Shown here: positions 48,870 through 59,855 of the stretch, piece after piece
Numbering within the stretch: position 1 is the first letter of the stretch
How the letters are laid out: each line of letters begins with the position of its first letter
Origin: Condylostoma magnum
Taxonomy: Eukaryota; Ciliophora; Heterotrichea; Heterotrichida; Condylostomatidae
Assembly (NCBI GenBank): GCA_920105805.1
Contig: CAKKTI010000081.1
Span: 1-64,000 of the forward strand
Direction of reading: 5' to 3'
DNA: 64,000 bases
Program-made: the position numbers and the translations under genes
Notes under the pieces: model-generated
Seen by the model: only the letters and a program-made list of their open reading frames with translations
Database searches by the model: none
What the model was told of the DNA's origin: nothing

Positions 48870-49658
48870 ATGAATTTAAGCATAGATTAGATTAGGAATA
48901 AGGGTAACGAGTACTATAGGAATAAAAGCTACTAAAAGGCTATAGAGTACTACACTTTTGGTATATAAAGGTATCCTGAGGAGTCCGTGTTTTACTCAAA
49001 TAGAGCTCTATCTTATCTTGCGTTGAATTAATACAATGAGGCTTTAAATGATGCGACTGAAGCTACTAATTTGAGCTAGGATAATCTAAAAGCATTTGCT
49101 ACTGCAATAAGAGCGTATTTTTATCTGGCTAAATCGTGCTAAAATCCTAATTTCATAAGATTAGGACTAGAAAGAAGGGATTAGTTAAAATTTCACTGCT
49201 AAAGATTGCAAAATCTGCTATGAACGGAATTTATAAAAGAATCTAAGTAAAAATTACTGTATTAGAAGTGAATCATAATGTAATAAGAAAATATGTACTT
49301 AAGATAAATGCTAAGGTCCTATTATCAAACATTATATTCTAGAAACACTTAAATCATAAAACTAATTGACAAATATCTTTCATTTAACTACAACAAAATA
49401 CCAAAATCATTATACTGCGCACTTTCACTAGAACCATTTAGAAATCCAGCTTTTATTTCATCTGGAATTACATATGAGTACGATCTTATTCAACAGCATT
49501 TAACTAAGTCTGAAACGGATCCTATAACAAGATCACCTTGTGACAACTTCCTGATTCCTAATAGAAAGATAAAAGAAGCTGTGTAATATTTTAAAAGGCA
49601 TGAGCCTTGGATATAATTCACCGATTATCCTGATGATTTCCAAGATATTCAATTATAG
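48870..49658 (+). CDS. STUB1: CHIP/STUB1-like E3 ubiquitin ligase
   Basis: A 262-residue co-chaperone with exactly the CHIP layout. Three TPR-like helix pairs lie at ~5-110 (IRNKGNEYYRNKSYQKAIEY, YSNRALSYLALNQYNEALND), a helical linker follows, and a U-box lies at ~176-250 (IPKSLYCALSLEPFRNPAFI, SSGITYEYDLIQQHL, DPITRSP and LIPNRKIKEAV). The TPR domain should clamp the EEVD tails of Hsp70/Hsp90, and the U-box recruits E2. It ends FQDIQL before TAGTAA, with 11 bp to the convergent coiled-coil gene. Confidence 0.93.
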
Positions 49659-49669
49659 TAAAATTTTAA

Positions 49670-52600
49670 CTAATTATCTACTCCTCTTTCTTTGTCTGTT
49701 AAAAATATTGCACCGATGAAACTTTAAATCCATCCTTCTGGCTGTTATGAGTTGTCTTATTAGTCCATTATTTAATCTAATTCTGGGGATTTGGATTATT
49801 CAGATAGACGAGATATTAAGTCTTGTAGTTCTTATTTTGCTAAGGCAACTTCTTCGTCCTTTAGTTTTAGTTTTTTAGTATAATCTTGCTCTAGGTCTTA
49901 TATAAGTTTTGCTTTTATGGTAGATTCTTGTTTTAGTTGTTTACTAGCTTATTCTTACTCTAGCTAAAAGATTCTTTCATATAAATTGTCGATTTCAGTG
50001 TTCAACTAATCCACTTTTTCATCCTTAGTTGTAATTTGATTGTCTTTAAGTTTTACTATTTTTTGCTTTAATTTTGCTATTTTATGATCTTTTTCAGGTG
50101 AATTATCATTTTGCTGCCTATATTCTTGATTTTCACGCTGTAATTGTTATATAATTGTCTCAAGTCTATCTATCTCATTATTAAAATCATTAATCATTCC
50201 TTAGTTATCATTAGATTAATTGTTAAACTTTTCTAAAATTTCAATGTAATTATTCTTCTCTTCTAATTTTTACTGATAATCATATTATATATTTTCTATC
50301 TGCTACTACAGGCTTTAAATTTATTCAATTGACTCTTTTTCCTATTATCTTTTATCTAATTCTTCATGTAATTCATTTATTTCTTAATCTTTTTACTTAA
50401 TTTACAATGAGCTAAGTTAATCATTACTTAGTTAACCATCAATTATTTTACTAAGTTCATCTATTTTGTTTTCTTTTTCTTTTATTTAGCTTTTAAACCC
50501 TACTTCTATGTCATCTATTTATTTATACAGGCTATCAATAGTTATTTATTAATCATTATTCATTTGATTATATAATTCTGATAATCTTTCATTTAGCTCC
50601 TTAATTCTTTCGTTCTTTTTATCAATTTAATTTTCACATTGAATCAATTCAGACTCATGCTATTATTCCATGTTGTATTTCTACTGTTATATTAGCTCTA
50701 AATTATCTTCTTTGTCTTTTAATAAGCTTTAAAGATGCTCTATAGTTTCATCTTTGATTTAAATGTATTCATTGTGGTGTAGTTAAATTTAAATCTGATC
50801 TTCTTAGTAATCAATTATTTATTGATGTTCTTGTTTTAAACGTTATTCTAGTTATTTTATTTTATTATTCGTAAATTCTTCAAAGTATTAATCTTCTTCT
50901 TTAGAGTTTTGCTATAATATTTATTCATCTTTTAATTTACTTTATTCTTCTAATAGGCTAATATCCTACTAAAGTTGTTCTTTTTATGATATCAATTCTT
51001 TTATTTATTTTTCATGGTTTTGTTATAATTACTCATAATCATTTTCTAATTACTTTATTTGACTTTACATATTTTCTATCCTTTGTTAGGCAATTTAAAT
51101 CTATTCCTTTTGAGTTTTATCTTTATTAATTAGCTTATTATTTTCCTACTTGCATTATTGCAATTTTTCCACTTTAATATCATAAATGCTCATTTAATCT
51201 GAAATCTACTAGTTTAGCTGTTCATTTATATTTTGCAAGTCTTTATATTTATTATCTAAATCCTATAAGCAACTTTCCAAGTTATTTATCTTTTAATCTT
51301 AAACTTGCTTTAATTACTGCATATCTTGAATTTGTTTATCTAACCTGCTTGCATTTGATTTTTCTTATTCTAATTATTGATTCTAATCCTTGTTTATTTT
51401 TTCTTAATTTTCTAGTAATTTCTTACATTTACTTAATTATTCTCTATCCTCACTTTAAAAGTTTAAGACTCGATTTTCAAGATCTATAATTTACTATTTT
51501 CTTTATTTGCATTTATCTGATATTTTTCTTATTTATCTATAATCTTCAATGGAACCCTTCTTCTACTTTTCTATAATACTATTAAAGTTTTCAATTTACT
51601 CTGTTTTCACTTAAACAATTCACTTTAGTTTTTCAATTTATTCATTTTCACTTTATTATTTGTTGTAATTTTACTAAAGCTTTGTTATCATATTATCTTT
51701 CTCCAATAGATTTTACTGAAGTTGATTGATCTCTTTATTATTTTTATTGTACTCTTCTTTTTCTTAATATAATCCTTTTAATTCTTGATTTCTTTACTAC
51801 AAAAGCTCTTATTTTAATTCGATTTGTTCCTTATATTTTTCGACTTAATCGATCAAATCTAAAATTTCTTCTTCTGATTTCTTATATCTACTTTGCTTTT
51901 ATTCGAACACATCTAATTGCCTTTTTAATTCTTCTTAATTTTCCTATAATTGTTCATTCATTTCCTGCATGCTTCTTATTTCATTTTAATATTATCTATC
52001 ACTTTATTACAGCTCATTTAGCTTTTGTTCTAATCTTAATCTACTTTCTTATTCAATACTTATTTCCTGAGTTTTATCAAATAATTCCCTTTGTACTTGA
52101 ATTAAATCAGATTAAGCATTTTCTTTTTCATCTTTTACAATTTACAATGTTCTCCTTTCTTCTAATAATAACTTATTAAGTCTTAGCTTTTCAGTTTCAG
52201 ACTCTTATAGTTAAGCTTATAAGTCTAGTATACTATCGTCAATATTTTCAACAATTTAACTCATTCTTTACTGCAAAAATTTATCTTCCAATTGCCTTAA
52301 ATGGCTCTCGGAATTTTGATACTTGAGCAAATAAGTTTTTAAATCTTCCTCAACTTATAGCTTATCAAAAGTTGTTTTCTTTAATTCAATTTCTAACTTA
52401 CTTTTAGACTCACTTAGTATATTTATTCTCAAATTTTACTCCTCTGTTTAACTTTCATATTGATCCAGTTGATCAAGTTACTATAAATATTTAGACTTTA
52501 ATTCAAACAGTGAGTTTCTTTGATTTTCAATATTATTTATCAACCTATTTCTTTCATCTTCATAGTATTATTGTGTTTAGTTTGATTCTTATTATTGATT

Positions 52601-52975
52601 TTAGTATCGCTTACTAAGCTATGCAATTTATTAGTTAAGTTAGCTAATAACTTATTCATATCCATTATAGTCATTTTTCCTTGTTTAATTACTTTTGATA
52701 AGCCTTTACATGTACTCACTTAACTTTAATCCTAAATCAACTTAACAATCTTCCTTAACTATCTGCTACTTCTTTATTCCTATTTATTCAATCATAAACT
52801 CCAAATATCTCTGATTCACTTAATGTTTCTTAGTCATCTAGTCTAACTATATCCTCAACTGTGTATTTTCCTGATTTAAGCCTTTAATTTACTAAGCAAA
52901 GTACTAATTTTCCTCTTAAAGCATTTTAACCTTTTCTTTTTGATCAAAATACTTAAGCTTTAACTAAGAGTTCAT
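49670..52975 (-). CDS. Very long coiled-coil protein (1101 aa)
   Basis: Starts MNSQLKLKYFDQKEKVKMLQ and is almost entirely Glu/Gln/Lys/Asn/Leu coiled coil to a short non-coil tail (GWIQSFIGAIFLTDKERGVD) before TAG. Hundreds of Gln codons are TAA/TAG, so the gene is invisible to standard-code ORF calling. The W in EKLKWIV is TGA. It resembles golgin, rootletin or kinetodesmal-type filament proteins only in composition. Its ATG lies in the 99-bp segment duplicated around the assembly gap, and only 5 bp from the ATG of the divergent kelch gene. Confidence 0.8.
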
Positions 52976-53259
52976 TTATAATGGCCTAAACTTATCTCAT
53001 ACTTTAAATATACGGAGCAGGCTACAACTACAGTACAGCTAATGGCTATGGGGTTCCAAGNNNNNNNNNNNNNNNNNNNNNNNNNNNNNNNNNNNNNNNN
53101 NNNNNNNNNNNNNNNNNNNNNNNNNNNNNNNNNNNNNNNNNNNNNNNNNNNNNNNNNNNNAACTAAGAGTTCATTTATAATGGCCTAAACTTATCTCATA
53201 CTTTAAATATACGGAGCAGGCTACAACTACAGTACAGCTAATGGCTATGGGGTTCCAAG
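52962..53259. other. Assembly gap with identical 99-bp flanks
   Basis: 100 N occupy 53061-53160. The 99 bases before it (52962-53060) are identical to the 99 bases after it (53161-53259). Both copies contain the start of the reverse coiled-coil gene and the start of the forward kelch gene. The simplest reading is two contigs that really overlap and were scaffolded instead of merged. The N run is then not missing DNA, and the left partial kelch start (52981-53060) and right partial coiled-coil start (53161-53174) are artefacts. Confidence 0.93.
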
Positions 53260-54733
53260 AGGCCACGGATTCCTAATATCTCCTAATTTAATAATAACAA
53301 CTAACAACATAATAGACTGCAAGGAATCAGCCTTGGTATCATGAGGGGTTTTTATGGGGTATGAAAATGAAAGGCATAAATTTAGTGCAATTGACTACTT
53401 CTATACTAGTCCTTAAATAGAAATAACAATTACCTAAATTAATCCTGACCCATAAGCCAGAAGACAACTTCCCTTTATCGATATAAAGCAAAGTTTTATA
53501 CTGAAAGAGGGAGATAGTGCGTATTATCCTGGTTCTAGGTAGTGCCAAGTTACGTATATTAACAAAAAGTCCTTTCATATACAGACATCCTAAACCCATA
53601 TCCCTGGCTCTCCTTTTTTCAACAGAGATGGGAAATTTTAAGGAATTTTAATACAGAAATTATCAAACAATCTATACGAGGCATTTCGTTGTGATGCTAT
53701 TTGTTTGATAATAGCAAAAGAAGCAGACTATCACCCAGATTTGGAGGCCTTGGGACAAGGCCGCATGCTAGACTACGCCCCTAGACTGGGAGAAGAAGGT
53801 ACATTTTACTGAACAGAGCCATTAACTCCCTATTTCCACAAAAACGACGGGAATGGTTGGCAGCCTTTCAACTTAAACCTAGAAAACTTTCTACAAGCAG
53901 AACACTCTAACTGGACTTTCAACCACAACTCACGACTAATAAGAGCAGCTGATACTAGTTTATTCATCATCGGCGGAGCTGATTAAGAAGGTAGGCCTAG
54001 ACGCGATATATACTAAATATATCCAAACTCTTAAACTATTCTAAGACGAAGACATATGATGGAGGGCAGAGTTGGGTGCTGTGGAGTATACAGGCTGCAG
54101 TTTTTATACATAATAGGAGGATAGCCTCGACTAACCCATTGTGAGAAGTATTCGATAAACGATGATATATGAAGCCCCTTTGCAGAAATTACCAGAGGGA
54201 GATTAGATGCTGGAGTGTGTCTGGCTAATAAGGATCAGCATATGTATATAGTAGGTGGAATGCCTGAGTACAGTTCCAGATCTATTGAACGATACAGCTT
54301 TGAAGGGGACTTTTGGGAGTTCATTGAGCTGTCTTTTCCTGTAAATATGTATCTACCTGCAATGTTTTGCTTTGAGCCTTCAAAAGTGGCTGTTTTTGGA
54401 GGATTTAAAGTGTTTGTAATTGAGTCTGAGAGAATTGGAGAAGATGCACCCGGAAGGGTGCTAGATGAGATTGTTAGGCTGTATGAAATCGACAATCTCA
54501 GATACGAAGTATAAACAGACTAGGCAGTCCAGTACTCTTTGTCTGAAAATTTGATAAGAATTTTAAACCAGGCAGACTTTACACCTCCTAAGATCACACA
54601 GTATTCATACAAAAGACTTAGTAAAATGCCGATATCTACCATAGCAGAGATAAGAAAAACACTAAGACTGCCCTGGATTTCAGTGGAACAGCAAAGATTA
54701 ATGACTCCTTTGTTCCAAGACGCTTATTTTTAA
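53180..54733 (+). CDS. Trypsin-like (inactive?) domain fused to kelch repeats
   Basis: A 517-residue protein. Residues ~20-185 resemble a chymotrypsin-fold protease: GHGFLISPNLIITTNNIIDC (where active enzymes have T-x-x-H-V) and IPGSPFFNRDGKFQGILIQK (the GxSGSPxF..G.VVGI region). The catalytic His is Asn, so it is probably a pseudo-protease. Residues ~260-430 contain kelch blades: SLFIIGGADQEGRPRRDIYQ, LQFLYIIGGQPRLTHCEKYS, HMYIVGGMPEYSSRSIERYS and KVAVFGGFKVF. A helical C-terminal region follows. The stop TAA at 54731-54733 shares two bases with the stop of the convergent CDPK gene. Confidence 0.8.
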
Positions 54734-56193
54734 TTATTTCTTTTGCTAACCAACTGTAAAAACTCTTCAAAATCCACCTCACCATCCCCGTTTTCGTCAA
54801 CTTCTTTGATAATGTCACTTCAGACCTAGTCATCCACTAACTTCCCATCTGCTAGTACTTCTTTAAGCTCTTCTGCACTAATTGCCCCACTGTTGTCTGT
54901 ATCAAACATCCTAAAAGCTGCTTCAAGATTTGATCTAGTTAAGAAGTAATTTTCACTGAGAGTTGCTTACAGAAATTCTGAGTATTCTATAAAACCATTT
55001 CCATCTGTATCAACAAAGCTCATTATATCGTCTACATACCTTACAGCATCATTTTCACTTACAATTAGTTTAAACGCATTGACGAGCTCTTATTTGCTAA
55101 GTTTTCCATCCCCATCCACGTCTATATTTTCAAATGCTTTTCTCAGACTTTTAGTGTCTTAATGGGAGACGAGTTGTGTAGCTATAAATGTTCTTATAGC
55201 TGATTTAAGTGTGTCTGAAGCTTGGAAATTTTTTAGACTGCATAAAGCCTCGTTTACATCCTCTACGTTTACTTCTGATTTGAATGACTTAAATCAGCTG
55301 TGGGATAGAACATGGTTAGCTGAAGGTCTGTTCACAGGGTTTTTTGTAAGCATTTTTCGTAGTAGATCTGTACCTTCAAAGGAGATATGAGAGTATATTT
55401 TGTTAGCAAATCGTAGGGGCTGGTATTTAATGTTCTTAGTTATTTCTTTATCATTTCTACCAGTAAAGGGTGGTTTACCTGTTAATAAAACATGCATTAT
55501 AATACCACAGCTTCATATATCACACTTTTCTGTATAAAAATTGTCTAGAACTTCTGGAGCAACGTAGAAAATGGAACCTAAGCAATCTGTTAATGCTTAT
55601 TTTGAACTTACTATAATAGAACTACCAAAATCAGCAACTTTTACTAAAATTTCACCGTTGTCGTCTTCTACTAGTATATTTTCAGGTTTTAAGTCTCTAT
55701 GGATTATTTAGTTTGAGTGGCAATAGGCCACTGCTGATATAATTTGTCATATTATATTTGCAACTTCCTTTTCAGGGAAAATAGTCTGTTTAGATATCTT
55801 GTTATATAGTTCCCCACCTGAGCAATATTCCATTATTATACAGTAATTTTCCTCTTCTTCAAATGTTTCGTATACTCGTAATATGCAGGGATGATCAAGC
55901 TGTTTTATTATGTCAATCTCAGAAAACTTTGACTGTAAAGTTAATAATTAGTCGTTTATCACTTCTTTATTTATTATTTTAACCGCTCTTGTAATACCTG
56001 TTGAATTTTCAATACACTTATAAACAATGGAAAATGAACCTCTACCTAATTCTTCTTGTATTGAGTATTTTTAACGAAAGTTTTCCTTCCAACTATGAAT
56101 AAAAAACCCTGGCTTTAGTTTTAAATCATTTTAGCTTATTATAGTAGGAGGCTCTACTTCTTTTTCACGATTTTTGCATAAACCACAGCCCAT
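54730..56193 (-). CDS. Calcium-dependent protein kinase (CDPK)
   Basis: A 487-residue kinase with the plant/alveolate CDPK layout. The N-terminus MGCGLCKNREKE suggests myristoylation plus palmitoylation. The kinase domain spans ~45-305: LGRGSFSIVYK, AVKIIN, IIHRDLKPENIL, VADFGSSI, CLGSIFYVAPEVL, and CDIWSCG with W as TGA at 55513-55515. A junction helix and four EF-hands (DVDGDGKLSKQE, DTDGNGFIEYSE, DTDNSGAISAEE, DENGDGEVDFEE) follow. All catalytic and Ca-ligand positions look intact, so calcium-activated signalling is expected. Confidence 0.95.
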
Positions 56194-56322
56194 TTTTTAA
56201 ATTATTTAGATGTATAGATTATATACTGAAAAGTAATTATCCTGCAAAACAAAGTAATCAAAACTACCTTGTATGAATGTATCAGTTATTACATTGATAT
56301 AAAATTATTACCATATACAAAA

Positions 56323-56844
56323 ATGAATAAACATATCTTGTTTAAAAAACATCAAATTACTTAACTTGACTCAATAGACTCAACCTCAGACTACGAATAA
56401 CCTTACGAAGTTCAATTCTCTGATTGGGATAAAATATTCTATAGGGAAAACAGTAATGGTTAGAGCTACAAAGTTATAAGAAGAAGATAATTCAGTCCCT
56501 GAAACTCAAATACAGAAAGGAAAACGTAATAAGTTGAAGAAAGTTTTAGTCAAATTCCTCAAACTAGCAGAAATCATAATATACAAGACAAAATTATCCA
56601 TATATAGAAGAGTGAGTGTGCCATAAGGCACATTTTACAACGTATTGAGTAAGTGAGAAAAAGGAGAAAACAGTGGTTAAGAAAAAACTCACTTCCGTAG
56701 ATCCGTTAGAAAAGTTATAAACTACCAAATTTTAGCTCAAATCATAGAAGATGTCATAGTAATTTACTTAAATAAAAGATTATATAATATTTCCAAAGTT
56801 CTACTCCCTATACCTCTAAAACAAATATAACAACACGTGTATAA
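56323..56844 (+). CDS. Small basic protein, unknown
   Basis: A 173-residue protein, MNKHILFKKHQITQLDSIDS to SKTNITTRV before TAA. It is basic, with an Arg/Lys helix (AIRHILQRIEQVRKRRKQWL) at ~100-120; otherwise disordered. No domain is recognised. It lies only 2 bp before the ATG of the Canopy gene. Confidence 0.55.
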
Positions 56845-56846
56845 AA

Positions 56847-57359
56847 ATGTTGATTTTACTTATATAACTTCTATCTCTTGCAAAGCAACCAACACAGGCT
56901 CCAAAGAAACCATTATCAGTTTCCTCAGAACTATACTGTGGCGCATGTTAAGGAATAGTAAGAGAAGTTTTGAAAAGAGTTCGTAATAAAACAAATGAGT
57001 GGGAAGTGGTGGATGCAATGGAAGATATCTGCAATCTTTGGAACTTTAAAGTATATGCATATCCTCCCCCTAAAATGCGAGAAGGGTGTGATGCTCTTAT
57101 ACGAGATTATGAAGAGGAGATTGAATGGGCGATAGCCCATAGAAATGAATTAGATGAGGATGTTGAGGACTATATATGTACTACCACCATTAAGGCATGT
57201 ATGGACTTGCAAATGCCAAAGGACTAAGACAGAGAGAAGGACGAAATGATTGAGAAAAAGCGTAGGAGGGAGAAGAGATTAAAGGGTGAAGTTGATGATG
57301 AGGTTGAGGAGGTCGAGGAGGTTGAGGAGGCTAAGGAGGAAGAAAAAGGGGAGTTATGA
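56847..57359 (+). CDS. Canopy-family ER protein with KGEL tail
   Basis: A 170-residue protein: signal peptide (MLILLIQLLSLAK), then the six-Cys saposin-like Canopy domain (ELYCGACQGIVREVLKRV, DAMEDICNLWNF, YPPPKMREGCDALIRDYEEE, YICTTTIKAC), then a Lys/Arg and acidic Glu/Val-rich tail. This is the CNPY family (ER chaperones for receptors). The chain ends EEEKGEL directly before TGA at 57357-57359. KGEL is a KDEL-like ER-retrieval signal, so here TGA is best read as stop, not Trp. If read through, the tail would be KGELWVC before a TAG. Confidence 0.88.
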
Positions 57360-57417
57360 GTCTGCTAGGTAATATATAAGATTTGTTTAATGTTTTATTA
57401 TATAAATTAAAACTGAA

Positions 57418-58170
57418 ATGTCTTAGAAGTCAAAGTCGAAATGTGGGTGTATTGGGACGCTGTTTAAACGGAATAAGTAATAACTATGCCCTGAGAAAAG
57501 GCCTAATACTATCTCTAAGCCTTATTCTCCTATTAACTATAGGCCTAAAACTTAAAGATCATTTAGTAAGAGAGAAGGTAGAAAAAATAAAATGTACTAG
57601 TAAAATTTAAACTATTCACAAGACAACAATAAATCAGTACAACAATTTTTTAAGCTTAAACCTATGAATTCTATAGTTAAAAAACCTATTAAGTTTTACT
57701 AAACAATGCCTGCTAAATATGAAATTAATACCCAACGAAATATTGATACTAATTAAAGTAGTAGCTCTTTGTTCTAAGGAACTGATTAAAGATTCGAGCC
57801 TATAGTAAATGCTAATTTTAGTGAAAGTTCTATATATCAGCCCTTCAGCTCCCGGCAAAGCAGTATGTCACAATTACAGTTACCACATAGCATGCAATCT
57901 AAACCATAAAATTTTGACTTTAATATACCAGGTGCATTTTTAAAGTGCAGTGATCCTTTTTAATTCAGTGGGATTTCTAGTAATGGACTTCCTAAACTGG
58001 CTCCAGTTACTCCAGCAAACCTTAAACGCAGCTATAATGAATCAACTTAGTATAGGCTGTAAAATCCCAATTTCACTAAGGATAGAAGGGCTCATAACAA
58101 CGATGACAATGATTAAAAGGTGAACCATTTCTTGAGTTCTGACTTATCAGATATTAGTATTGTAACTTAG
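57418..58170 (+). CDS. Disordered Ser/Asn/Gln-rich protein, unknown
   Basis: A 250-residue protein starting MSQKSKSKCGCIGTLFKRNK, with a CGC motif that might be lipidated. The rest is low-complexity and basic (KPMNSIVKKPIKFYQTMPAK, SSIYQPFSSRQSSMSQLQLP). It ends DLSDISIVT before TAG at 58168. ALKBH8 starts nine bases after that TAG in the same frame, so if TAG were read as Gln the two would fuse. ALKBH8 homology starts only after the second ATG, which supports a stop. Confidence 0.6.
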
Positions 58171-58179
58171 TTAGTAAAT

Positions 58180-59838
58180 ATGAAAAAATCGAAGAACCTG
58201 AGAATGGCTATTAAGTCAATTTCTAAGAAAAAGGCTAATGGTGTTAAGTTCATAGAGAGGCATGAGACTAAACTACCTTTATTTAGTGACAATCCTACAG
58301 AAAGACTATTTGTACTGCACTACTCTAATGCAGATTAAAGTGATTATGAAGTTTTAATGAAAAGTTTTATGGAATTTGGGAAAATCGACAGTTTTCTAAT
58401 GGTGCCAGGAATGAATTACGGTTGGCTTCAATACTAGCTTTAGGATCAATCAATAGCAGCTTATGATTATTTTAATAATCCAATGCTCCGTGTGCAATTT
58501 CAGCCAAAAAGCCACCCGATTTCCTTGCTTTACACTGACTTATGCTTTGACGACTTAAATTTGACTAAGGGTGCCATGGTTTTTGACGAAATCTCAGCCC
58601 AGGGCCTTGAACTACTACCTGAGTTTGTGAGTAAGGAAGAACAGGATCATTTAATGCAAAACATCGAGGAAAATGAATGAAATATACTAACTCATCGGCG
58701 AGTACAGCATTATGGATTTGATTTCATATACGGTGCCAACTCCGTAAACCCTTAAAACCCCTCATAACAGCAAATTCCTAGCTGAATAGAGTTTTTACTG
58801 GATAGAATAGAGAGTATTACAGGTTTTAGGTATGATTAGATCACAGTTAATGATTACTAGCCTGGTGATAGCATTCCTCCGCATATAGACTCAGCTGAGC
58901 CATTTGAAGAACCAATTTTATCTCTTAGCTTATTATCAGGAGTAGGCATGAATTTTAGAAAAGAAACAGATGAGTCCTTATTCCTACCTTCGAGATCCTT
59001 ATTAATTATGCGAGGGGAGGCCAGGTATCAATGAAAACACTATATAAGCTAGAGGAAGTACGATATATACAACAAATTCACACACTTTAGGACTAGGAGG
59101 GTCTCTCTTACTCTAAGAAAGGTTAGGAATATGCCAGAGTACCAAATTCCTTAGATAAACGATCAGGGAGAAGCCAGGCCGACTGAGACGGAAATAGAGT
59201 ATGTATATAACACATATGATAAAATAGCCCCACATTTTAGCCATACCAGGTATAAACCATGGCCAAATGTTGAAAAGTTTTTGCAGAATTTACCATGTGG
59301 ATCGATTGTGCTTGATATTGGGTGCGGTAATGGTAAATATCTAGTAGGAAATCCTGATTTTAGAATTGGAACTGATAGAAGTGCAAAACTACTAGAAATA
59401 TGTGCTGAGAAGGGCTTTAGTACATTCACTGCTGATTGCATGCAACTTCCTATTAGAAACTGCAGTCTAGACGCGGTTATATGCATTGCTGTAATTCATC
59501 ATTTGTCTCAGGTTAACTAGAGGTTATAAGCAGTAAAGGAAATGCTTAGAATTCTACGACCATCAGGATAAGCGCTGATTTATGTATGGGCGATGGAGTA
59601 GACGGAGAAAACTTTCGATAAGCAGGACAACTTGGTGCCTTGGCACCTATAAACAGTATTTGAGTCAGGGGAGGTCACGGGAGAGGTTATACAAGAAAAA
59701 CATTCAGTTGTTTATTAAAGATTTTATCATGTTTTTGTATAAGGAGAACTTGAAGCTCTTATTAGCGCAGCGGGTGGATAAATAAAGGAAACTTATTACG
59801 ACAGAAGCAACTGGGCAGTTATTTTTGAAAAAGTTTAG
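58180..59838 (+). CDS. ALKBH8: ALKBH8 tRNA wobble-uridine modifying enzyme
   Basis: A 552-residue protein with the complete ALKBH8 layout. RRM-like N-terminus (~45-125: ERLFVLHYSNADQSDYEVLM). AlkB 2-oxoglutarate/Fe domain at ~138-312: GLELLPEFVSKEEQ, HRRVQHYGFDF, DQITVNDYQPGDSIPPHIDS (H-x-D iron ligands), SLSLLSG, SLLIMRGEARYQWKH (second His) and RVSLTLRKVR (2OG Arg). A TRM9-type methyltransferase domain at ~330-545 follows: YDKIAPHFSHTRYKPWPNVE, VLDIGCGNGKYL and VICIAVIHHLSQ. It makes and hydroxylates mcm5U at tRNA position 34. The end SNWAVIFEKV before TAG matches the family end. Confidence 0.95.
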
Positions 59839-59855
59839 GATAAAACGGATATAAA

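Noticed and set aside
57383-57610. + strand frame with a TM-like stretch (LILSLSLILLLTIGL)
   Set aside because: It is an out-of-frame shadow of the 57418 gene, whose frame continues coherently for 250 codons.
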